Source of the DNA: Emergomyces orientalis
Taxonomy: Eukaryota > Ascomycota > Eurotiomycetes > Onygenales > Ajellomycetaceae
Direction of reading: 5' to 3'
Length of the DNA stretch: 64,000 bases
Assembly (NCBI GenBank): GCA_002110485.1
Contig: MOWL01000053.1
Location: 1-64,000, forward strand
The notes under the pieces were generated by a model, which saw only the letters and a program-made list of their open reading frames with translations, did no database searches and was not told the DNA's origin. Both the position numbers and the translations under genes were made by a program. Shown one piece after another: positions 55,618 through 64,000 of the stretch. Each line of letters starts with the position of its first letter. Position 1 is the first letter of the stretch.

Positions 55618-58425
55618 TCACTCAAGATTAAGCAAATTCCCGATTTTGTTGCTCTCCTTCAGAATCCAGCGGGCCCCTTTGGCATCGACTCCCATGTCCT
55701 CCTGAACCAACATCTCCAGCAGTTCGGGAACCAAGACCTCCTGGGCATACACAACGGTCCCATACTTCGACGCCACGCTATCGATGCCGGCCAGTGAGTC
55801 GATGGCATCTTTAAAGTGAGACACGACATGCGCTGAGCTGGGGGGAAGGTCAGTGAAGAGGTTCTTCGGTGGGTTCGCGGGGTTGGGGTTGGGGTTGGGG
55901 GGGTGTTTCTTCACGCACAGAATCTCATGGCCTCTAAGTCCATAGTAGCCAGTACTGTGCAAGACACTCCGGGAGAGGATCTTCCTGCCATGCTTCCGCA
56001 CTTTCTTGTGCACAACACTCTTATAGCGGGAGCGGTACCCGGAATCATCGAGGATCCGGCGCAGGCGAGGATGGAATTGAGTCAACTGATCATCGAGGCG
56101 GTCCCAAGCAATGATGGGATAACGAAGTCGGGACCACTCGCGCCGTGCGGTTTCCTTTCGGTGCTTCTCGCAGAACCGCAACTGCTCGCGGACCCGCATG
56201 CGATTGTTGGCGGCATTGAACGCACTGGAAGCCTCTACCTCGACCACAGAATTGCACACCGGGCACATGGCGGTCACTGTTGAGGACGGAGATGGTGTGC
56301 GGGGTTTCGCATTTGGCGTGGCCGGATCATCTGCTGGTTGGGGTTGTCCGCCGGGATAGCGATGTGAAGTTTCGAGGGGCGTGGGCGGCTTCGATATTGA
56401 AAGGGGTTCACCAGCCGACGCACGACCTGGTAGGCTCGCATGGCATCAGTAAGTACCCATTGCACACATTCTACGCATGGGCGCGCTTACAGTTCCCCTC
56501 TTGCCTCCGCTTGTCGGTGGGGGGGTCGGTGTGGTTGCTTGCATGCGTATTCTGAAGTTTTGTGTACCATCGCTGCCGCAAGGAGCCGAGTTGTCTGTGT
56601 GGAAACCGCTCCTCGATCTCCGGCCAAGGGAAACCGTCCTGCTTCAGGGCCACCAGGCGGACATCCTCCTCTCGAGTCCAGCGACGTCTTTTCCCGTCCG
56701 GACCCTCGACCTTCCGTCCGCCGTAATCTCTTTCGGTGTCGGCCGCCGCTGTCGTCTCGCCCGCGAGATCTGAGGCGGTCATTGGACGGCCCGTGACCAT
56801 CTCGAAAACGACTTGGGCCACCGTAGATGACAGCATCACAGCTTCCCCTCGGGCCAACAACGGAATAGGGCAACTACGCCTCTCCGCTTCAATTGGAGGT
56901 CGTGAGTGGGCAGGTGTGTCCGGGCCATGGTCCGTGTTCCAGGGGGGCGTGGAACGGTCCTTCGCAGTCGTCGCTCGCACCCTGCTGTCTTCCCGTTCGA
57001 CACCTTCACGACCTGCAGCGGCTGCTGCTCTTGGGATCCGAAACCGAGGACGGCGCGACGCAGCGTCGGATGGCTGTGTGGGAAGCCTGCGACGCTTCGG
57101 TGGCGGTTTTGTTGGGTCATCCTCTTCGCTGCTCGCACGGTAGTCGTCATCTGTGCCGTCGGAGGGTGCGCAGGAGCCACCCGTGTCGGACATGGTCCTG
57201 TCGTCTTCGAAACACTGCACGGGTTTCCCGGGAAGCTTACCGTCCTGAATACCGGGGACCTCACGCCTCGATCGTGCACGAGTCTTCCGTTGGCGGGTCC
57301 GGAGTCGGCTGCTTGGCCCATTCTCGTACCGCATCGAGCTTGATATGTCTTCTTCGAGGCGATCCGCTATGACAGGCACTTCGACCGCGACCATGGGGTG
57401 CATGGCACCGGTACCGACCCCGGGCTGGCGTTGTCTCTTGAGCGGGGTAGAGCGTCCACCGGCGATGCCAGTGCCGGCTTCGTCGCTTCCAGCACCCGCC
57501 TTGGGAGAGTGAGATATGGATGTTGCACGGCTAGAAGTGTCTCGTTTGGCGGAAGACGTGAAGGTGCTGTCAACGGTAGACCCGTCCGCAGTGCTGTCAT
57601 CAGAGTCTACCACGATCGGCGGATCGGAGGGCAGAGAGTCGTCGCCCTGACTGCTTCGGGGCCATTCTCGTCTATGCGACTTATCCTGATCCGACCCCCG
57701 CTCCAACAAGCCAGCCTGCGGAATCGAATCCAGTACGGGCGTTGGACTGCCGTCGCCACGAAGAGTCTTTGTGCTGGTGGATCCGACCAGGCTGCATTCT
57801 ACGGCGGACGAAGGATCCGGTAAGGATTCGTCGCCTTTCTCCAGGCCTCTGTCCTCATCCCCATCAGGAAAACCTAGGAGGCGCCCTGGTGTTAGAAACC
57901 GGTCTGGCCAGATAGAATAAAAATGAACAAGGGGAAGACAGAGAGAGAGCGAGCCGGCTACCTACCGTGAGAACCGTGTCTCTCATCATTCAAACACCGG
58001 CTCGAGCGCTCCACGTCTGCATCACTGGGGATGGGAACGCAGAGAGATGGATTGAGATCGGCCGCATCAAGTCCCGCGAGGAATTCATCAAAATCATTCG
58101 GGCGAGTATCCTCTGCCCGAGACTGGTCGTCATGGTGATCTTGGAAGGGGGGGTAAGACGGAACATGCGAAAGACGACTGGAGGGAGGAGGACGAGGGGG
58201 TAAAGGGTGGGAGAGTGTTTGAGGGCTGATGGAAGGTGCAGGGACCGTCTGGAGATAATTGCATGTAGAGAGTATTGGGTAATGGGGTTGGACTTGTGGT
58301 TGAGGTTGATGACTAGCGGGCACGGGTCTTGAAGGGGGGAGATTCGCGGGGTTAGAGGGCCAAGGAGTTTTGGCAGCCCTCAAAGGGGGATTGGAAAGGG
58401 TATAGACGTTCCAGTCGCTGCACAT
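55618..58425 (-). CDS. Myb/SANT plus RTC4-like domain protein, three exons
   Basis: Exons 58425-57966, 57873-56491 and 56426-55618 join in frame to 883 aa; introns of 92 and 64 nt. The N-terminus is Pro-rich, then Ser/Asp-rich with basic patches (PPPKRRRLP, a likely nuclear signal). A Myb/SANT-like helix triplet is at about 548-594 (RRRWTREEDVRLVALKQDG, HRQLGSLRQRWYTKL). The C-terminal domain starts with MCPVCNSVVE (a CxxC) and reads FCEKHRKETARREW, YYGLRGHEI, YAQEVLVPELLEMLVQEDM and ARWILKES, matching the RTC4-like domain named for yeast restriction of telomere capping 4. This suggests a nuclear DNA-binding protein. It is the rightmost gene of the 44-kb element and intact. Alternative splicing of intron two gives an early stop, so the joined model is preferred. 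Confidence 0.75.
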
Positions 58426-59917
58426 GTTCGCAGAAAAGATGGTGATCCCGCCCTGAACCAAGGAGACTCGCTCAGGTACTTCGTTGGAACGGCAGTGGTG
58501 AATTCATGGGGGGAAGGAGAGCATTTATCTACAGTTTTCGACGAGCGTGAGCCTCTCCAACCAAACATCTTTTCGGCCACCGGATCCCAGGATCCCAGCC
58601 TCCCCTCACCGCATGAACCGCACATGTAACACCGAAATGTAACCCAAAGCAGGTGCGAATAGCGATCAGCCACGTCCATCTCCTGTCGGGGGGACGCAGA
58701 AGCGGCGCCACAGCCTCCTACCCCATCCAGGTCCAATTTCGCTCGAAGGTTCCAGGTGTGGAAGGCGCGAGAACCATGGACGAATCGGATACGAATCCCC
58801 CAAGGAGAACGAGAACGAGCGGCACACGACGGCTGTGCACACATGCAGCTACAGCCTCGCTTACGCGGCCTCCTCGCACCTTCGGCCCTGCGCCTTCGTC
58901 CTCTATCACACCATCCTCGCATCGCTACATGGCGTACGCGGCACGGACATGCTCCGGAACGCCCGATGCGACTTCAGCTCGCTCGCGCACATATCGCAGG
59001 GATTTCCTGCTGGGGTTGACGGGTCACACCACAAGATCGCCACACCGGAGCTGGAGCTGAAACTGGGGTCCTTCGAACCACGGGCATCTGAGAAGGGAGG
59101 CTGGAAACGCAGCCCTTTCCAGTTATTTCTCCGTCCGACACGTAGGCACCAGCAAATGACAAGGCGAAGAACGCGTCCAAGAGTCGGGGAAAGAATGGCG
59201 CCTGTTCCTGTTCAGCGACGCCGCAATTGGGATCGACCACCCATTCATTCCCACGGGGTTTCACCGAAATGAGGCATTTTTGCCATTGGCCGCTGAGCAG
59301 GAGGCACGTCAGCAGCAGGAGAGAGGGGTTACAGAGGGAACGGGGAACTGTGGGTCGGGTCAACCGGCTGCTGATACGGGAGGGGATATCCTTTTTTTTT
59401 TTTTTTTGTTTTGTGTGTGGGGGGGAAATCGCATGTATCAGATCAACGCGAGACGGGAAAAGAGAGTGAAGGAACAGCTGGAGGAGCGGAGGAAAAGTGA
59501 GGCAAGGACACATATAACATAGGCGGGTTCGATGGTGCTGCCAATGCCGCAGAGGCCTTGGTCGAACGGCGGCGACCAAAATCAGCGCGATTGGACAGGT
59601 GGGGGCGGTGCAGTGACGCAGAGGCAGTGGGTCAGGGATACCACACCGAAGTCGAGGACGGGGGGCTGTGAAAGAGAAGGAAAGGAATTCGATGGATGAA
59701 AGGAGGGAGGAAAGGGAAATAAGGACGCAGGAGTGCGTGTGCGAGGGAGGCAGTCAGGGCAGCTTTATATAGTCGTGAGCGATGACGTCGGAGAGTCGAC
59801 GGGCCGCCCCGGTCAGCACCATGCCCGAACGGGGCGGCGCCAAACCGCATGGGACCGCGCCAGACCGGATCGGGCCGGGACCGCCGTTTCCGGCCCTGGA
59901 CTCGCCGTCGCAAAGAA
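58426..59917. other. GC-rich right end of the element, no gene supported
   Basis: Many overlapping ORFs in several frames, but none has protein-like sequence; they follow from high GC. A T-run lies at about 59393-59408. The last 100 bp contain the subterminal inverted sequences described for the element. Confidence 0.5.
59836..59912. repeat. Right subterminal inverted sequence of the 44-kb element
   Basis: GGCGCCAAA at 59836-59844 is the reverse complement of TTTGGCGCC at 15633-15641. Near the very end, GCCGTCGC (reverse GCGACGGC) parallels GTGACGGC at the start of the second captain element (about 61353-61360). Imperfect, but consistent with subterminal binding sites for a recombinase. Confidence 0.45.
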
Positions 59918-59921
59918 TACT
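59918..59921. repeat. Right direct repeat TACT of the 44-kb element
   Basis: After it, sequence matches 11411-12078 through to 60584, that is, the continuation of the leader repeat broken at 15587. Confidence 0.8.
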
Positions 59922-60598
59922 AGATAGCTCTTAATAAATGTAATTTATTAAGTCACACAGATGAGTATGCAAATGAAGAATCAACAGACTAAATCTGTAC
60001 TATTTTCTTATATAATAATATATATATATACAAGTATGTATATATATTACTTGCAGGGACCAAGCTATTTTTTTAAACACTGATATTTCCACTTTTTCTT
60101 GTTCCGTTTTGTAGAGAGGGTAGGTTCTGGGGAATTTCTGATTGAAGGATAGGTCACGTGTGATCTGTGCTGAGGTATTTTTTTGTCACTTTTCTGCCGG
60201 GCGAGGTAGGGCAGTACAGGGAAAAGACTTGGCACTGGTGCAAAGAAACATGAAAATCAATCAGAGTTTTCATGCAGATTTTGACAATGAATTGTTCAGA
60301 AAGAGATGGTCGGAATGAATTCAAAATTGAGACAGTTGTAATATCTGATTTGTTCTAGCTTCTATCAAAATTCTATGTAAATTGGGCCGAAACTGATGAT
60401 GTTATGTGATGAAGTGTGATTTTCTTTTCTCTTAGAGATTGCAAACACATTTTCCTCAATAACTTCATCAACTCGTGCTTAATTTTAATAAAAAGTGAAT
60501 AAATTGCTTTCTCAAACAAGAGCTTTCAAATGGATGTCTTTTCATCTTCTAATTCAAAGAATTGAGCTGGTTCGGGGGAAAGCGTTTTGATCTCGTGC
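59922..60598 (-). mobile_element. 5' leader of the minus-strand LINE (right part of the split copy)
   Basis: Matches 11415-12078 with scattered differences, ending near GCTGGTTCGGGGGAAAGCG. It is the outer, 5' end of the minus-strand LINE, bounded by the target duplication at 60599-60611. No ORF. Confidence 0.8.
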
Positions 60599-61325
60599 AA
60601 ATTGATGCAGTACAGAAATATATAATTTCACATTCTAGTTATTACTGTCTTCTATCTGAAAACAAAAACATTAGAGTCAGAGTTGTAATTTATGCAAGAA
60701 AGAAATCAAGATTTCAAATTAATTTGAGAAATGATTTAATCTCTGACTCTGATATTTTAATAGAAGATATTATAGATACATATAATGAATTTGAAACAAT
60801 TCAAATTATAAATATATATAATGAAAAATCTCTTGAAGAAAACAACAATAACTGAACAATTAATAGAGATTTTATGAATTAAACTTCTGCAAAAAACTCT
60901 ATAATTGCAGGTGATTTCAATGCTCATCATATTTTATGAAATTCTGAATGCAGACAATCAATAAGAGCAGAGAAACTTGTTGAATACTTTCTAGTTAATA
61001 AACTTCATATAATTAATGAAACTGATAGACAAACTTTCTTTAGAAATAATATACAGAATCATTCAATAATTGATTTAACATTAATATCAAACAATTTAAT
61101 GAAAAATAAACTATTTGAATGATATATTAATGAAAAAGAAACATCAGATTCATATCATGAATTTATTCAATTTAATATTATATTAGATAAAGAGAATATG
61201 ATTGAAAATTCTCTACTATTTAATTAATATAACTTTGAAAAAGCAGATTGAAATGAAGTTGAGAAAAGTTGAGATATTAAAAGAGAAAAAGAAAAATGAA
61301 CTGATTTGAAATAAAGATTAGAAAA
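60590..61325 (+). pseudogene. Plus-strand LINE endonuclease, continuation
   Basis: Continues the endonuclease broken at 9360. Motifs: IISHSSYYC, VVIYARKKSRF, SIIDLTL and, past stops, AGDFNAHH. Six internal TGA codons (60853, 60937, 61120, 61249, 61270, 61297) stand where Trp is expected or plausible, plus TAA stops. The readable sequence ends near 61325, where the second captain element begins. The following RT is outside the window or destroyed. Confidence 0.75.
60599..60611. repeat. Target-site duplication, right copy (minus-strand LINE)
   Basis: AAATTGATGCAGT, identical to 9348-9360; the plus-strand LINE endonuclease resumes here. Confidence 0.75.
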
Positions 61326-64000
61326 TTACAGATTAAATACTCCATTAAATGATGTGACGGCAGGCGGGCGGCCGAAAGAACCTGGTCCGGCGGCCGTTTT
61401 GCGCCGTCCACTCGCCAGGCCGTGCCGCCACGCACCCTTCCTCCAACATGCACGCATCCAATCAGAGCGATGGCCGTGCTGCACCACCGCGAGACGCTCC
61501 GCTGCTGCCAGCCCGTTCTCGTTCATCCCACCCCGTTCCCTCACACCACCAAGCCAGAGGCCACGCTTTTTTTCGTGCCGGGCGACTCAAAATGGATTGC
61601 TTCCCCTCTGCCAGTCCCCATCTCCCCTCCAGGGGAGAGAGGCGGCCCTCTACTCTTCTCACCTCACTCCAGATGCGTCCGCGAGTCCCATCAGTTAAAT
61701 TCTTCCAGTCCGTCGTCGTTCCCATTTCACAGCATCATCCTTCCTATCATCCTTCCCCTGTTCTGCGTTCTATCCTCGCCAGTCCACACTCCGATCCCTC
61801 AGCGTGTCGGCGGAGCTCCCTTTTGCCTGACTTCCAGCATGCCTGCTTCCCATGAGGCCGACGGTTGCGGGCTCTCCAACGACGAGTCGGACTACGCCGA
61901 AGATGTGTTTTCGGAACACAGCGACAACAATACCGAGGGGACCGAGGGAACCGACAGCGAGGACAGCGAGGACAGCGATGACAGCGATGACAGTGATGAA
62001 GAGATCTCAGAAGATGACAAGCTTCCTCCTCCTGAACATTATGAGGCCGAGGAGACTACTCTCGATGTCAAACGACTCCGGCAGCGCCGCTTGAAGAAAA
62101 CCACGGTTGATAACATGGATAGAGTCCGAGACCACTGGCACCGGTGAGTGTGATGTCAAGCGTGGCCCAAACCAACCCGCTAACCGTGGAGGCTCTCAGA
62201 TACTGTGAATACATGAGGAGGGATGTGCTCGACGCCCACTGGACCCTCTCGATCCAATCCCTTAAAGGGTTCCTCAGCTGGGCCTGCGACCAGCGTCGCG
62301 GCAAAGGGGGAAGAAGGCGGCCTGGGATCCAAGTCGTCAGCTCCCTGGAAACCTTCTGGAAGCAATTCTCCCAGATCCATAAGCAAGACACGGGTGACAG
62401 CATCGATCCTCTGATCATGGCACAAGCACAGGATGTAATGTGGCTCCTACCCTGGTATCTGATCCTCTCCTTTTTTGATATCTCCGTCTAAACTATTGCG
62501 GCAGGTGATCGAGCTCATCGCCGACGAGAAGAAGCTCAGCCGTGAGAAGAGGCCGGGGGAGCCCATGTACGTCGATGATCTGGCGGAGTACCTCCGGGTG
62601 CTTCTCGTCACGAACGAGATGGAGTTTCTGGTCGGCTGGCTGCGCGTCGAGCTGATCCTCTTCTGCCAGGTCGCGGGCGTCACGGGCAATCGGCCGGATG
62701 CCCTGACCCAGCTTCGGTATCGGGATCTGGAGCTCACGCTGGTCCGGGACCCCCACTCCAGCGCACCGCGTCTGTGCGTCGGGCTGACCGCCCACTTCAC
62801 CAAGACCTTCCTGGGCATGAAGGACGCGTAAGTTTTCCCTCCACGCACGCTCCATGGCCGTCTTCTTTCTTCGCGAGCCGACTAACACCCCCCGTCCAGG
62901 AACACTTTTTGGCTTCCGGAGATCATCTACGACCCAACTCTGGTGCTCAGTCCTCATGTCTTCCTTCTGGGGATGCTGTTCCACATCCGGGCATTCAAGT
63001 CACCAGGCATCAGACGCCCCGAGGATCTCTACAGCCTGGGCGTCCTGAATGGACTCAACCAGCAGGAACTGCCGCTGCGGGATGATCTGGCGGATCTGTT
63101 CGTCTTCTGCTCGGCCGTCCGCGAAGGAGGTGGCGTCCGGATTGCGCATGAGACCCGGTTGACCACAGCGTCGGTGCGGGCTCGGATGAAAAAGGGCGGC
63201 GAGATCACGGGCTTCCAGCAGGTCACGAAGCCGTATGTCCTCCGTGATGCAGCGGCGAAGGGTTTTAACAAGAGCCGTGAGTGCTCATTTGTCTTTCCCT
63301 CCCCTTCTCTCCTCGAGAGTGAGCATACCTGCTGATGATGGCGTTGTCGAAACAGCGGACGTGAGCGATTCTCTCCAGAACCTGATGCTCCAGCACGCCA
63401 GCATCGATACGTTCCTCAAACACTATCTGGACCGAAACATCACCGCTGATGTCCTCAGCATCTACCGTGGCCTCGAGCCGCAGAAGGCGCTAATGAGGAT
63501 GGTGTGCTCGATGAGCCGGTCCATCGACCCTCGCCGACCGTGGAAGCTGACGCCCGAGCAGTCGAGATCGGTAAACCACCAGCCACACATCCTGAAGATC
63601 GCTCGAACAGTCGCACACCTGAAGAAGCGCCGTGACTCTACCGCAAGCTGGCACCAGGGCCGGATGGGACAGAGGTACCGGCGAAAGGCCGAGAAAGACC
63701 GGCGATGGGAAGAGAAATACAGGAGCCGGGTCGAGAAGCACGAGAGGCGAGATGAGAGATATCACAAGGCCATTCACTGGCTCCACAACAAGAAGCAACG
63801 CGCGAGGATCGAGCTGAAGCGTAAGATCCTAGAGCGATACCGGCAGGAACAACCTGTGGTCGACAGCGAGCGGCAACTCTCTGGAAAGGTCGTCGATGAG
63901 GACGTGAGAAGTGAACTGGAACGGTCTGGGTACATGACGCCCGAACAGATGATCATGATCGACGCCGTTCTAACGCTGCCGCCAAAGACCCCGGAGGAGG
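61326..64000 (+). mobile_element. Second captain-bearing (Starship-like) element, left end only
   Basis: GC-normal sequence homologous to the left end of the 44-kb element starts about 61353 (compare GACGGCAGGCG with ATGGCAAGCG at about 15603) and abuts LINE sequence. A TTAC at 61326-61329 precedes it, as at 15583-15586. The exact border between 61326 and 61357 is not fixed, because the right end lies outside the window. Confidence 0.65.
61839..64000 (+). CDS. Second DUF3435 tyrosine recombinase (captain), 3' partial
   Basis: Exons 61839-62143, 62200-62434, 62505-62827, 62900-63276 and 63356 to the window end join in one open frame of at least 628 codons. Exons two to four have exactly the same lengths (235, 323, 377) as in the first copy, and introns sit at identical positions (56, 70, 72, 79 nt). 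The acidic N-terminus is longer in Asp/Ser repeats. The core keeps TGNRPDALTQLRY (Arg), HFTKTFLG (Lys), YVLRDAAAK (Arg), LQHAS (His) and KHYLDRN (Tyr). One donor is GTAATG, weaker than usual. The C2H2 end is beyond the window. Same orientation as the first captain, about 45.7 kb away. Close paralogs, clearly diverged at many codons, so separate elements rather than one duplicated recently. Confidence 0.85.

Larger units (their letters stand above)
15588..59917 (+). mobile_element. Starship-like giant transposon (44.3 kb) with DUF3435 captain
   Basis: Three observations within the window define it. First, the sequence at 11367-12078 is an uninterrupted copy of the insertion site. Second, the match switches exactly at TACT on both sides. 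Third, a DUF3435 tyrosine recombinase is the first gene at the left end and points inward, the diagnostic Starship layout. Both ends carry inverted subterminal similarity (TTTGGCGCC at 15633-15641, its reverse complement at 59836-59844). Interior composition and gene density contrast with the AT-rich LINE host. Cargo includes kinases, an AAA ATPase, an RTC4-like gene and repeats. Size and direction of the captain fit known Starships. No second species or empty allele is available here to show movement. Confidence 0.8.

Noticed and set aside
56274..56465. Separate short ORF, or an early stop, between the Myb and RTC4-like parts
   Set aside because: Using the CTACCAG acceptor at 56427 keeps one frame through both domains, so the stop lies only in the alternative splice.
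58380..59927. Several overlapping ORFs of 60-200 codons on both strands
   Set aside because: High GC lowers stop frequency; no frame shows protein-like composition or motifs, and they contradict each other.

Overview
The window reads as nuclear DNA from a filamentous ascomycete (Pezizomycotina; Eurotiomycetes is only a guess). Support: short spliceosomal introns of 47-98 nt with GT...CT(A/G)A(C/T)...AG signals, DUF3435 tyrosine recombinases, a FUNK1-type kinase, an AAA ATPase with a BCS1-like core, and Ty3/gypsy and Tad-like LINE retroelements. There is almost no housekeeping content: this is an accessory, transposon-built region.

Layout. (1) 1 to about 7677 is the 3' part of a Ty3/gypsy element: protease end, RT/RNase H, integrase, an extra 876-aa 3' ORF, a polypurine tract and a 3' LTR. 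Pol is split by two 1-nt frame changes. (2) About 7678-15587 and 59922-61325 are very AT-rich, decayed retroelements: a gypsy relic and several nested LINE copies. (3) 15588-59917 (44,330 bp) is GC-normal, gene-bearing DNA inserted into the AT-rich LINE. An empty version of the insertion site is preserved at about 11367-12078. The flanks share TACT (15584-15587 and 59918-59921). The first gene at the left end is an intact five-exon DUF3435 tyrosine recombinase pointing inward. This is the architecture of a Starship giant transposon with its 'captain' gene. (4) From about 61326 to the window end a second, paralogous captain gene begins, in the same orientation and also abutting LINE sequence, so a second element starts there.

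Cargo of the 44-kb element, left to right: small kinase-like gene (-), PD-(D/E)XK-like protein (+), unknown 531-aa protein (-), repeat-rich stretch with a 17-bp minisatellite, C2H2 zinc-finger gene (+), nine-exon AAA ATPase (-), several small unknown genes, a patchwork of truncated genes joined to dispersed repeats (about 40.7-42.8 kb), further small unknown genes, a 368-bp TA-flanked MITE, an unknown 278-aa gene, a FUNK1-type kinase with a PD-(D/E)XK-like segment, and an 883-aa Myb/SANT plus RTC4-like gene near the right end. Many genes splice into intact frames, so the element looks recent relative to the decayed LINEs around it.

Insertion order inferred from target duplications: a plus-strand LINE was hit by a minus-strand LINE (13-bp duplication at 9348-9360 and 60599-60611). 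The minus LINE then received the captain-bearing element, and a second captain-bearing element entered the plus-strand LINE. In the AT-rich relics, expected Trp codons are repeatedly TGA while CpA/TpG remain common, which does not match the classical CpA-directed RIP footprint. All functional names rest on motif recognition by eye; no database search was run.
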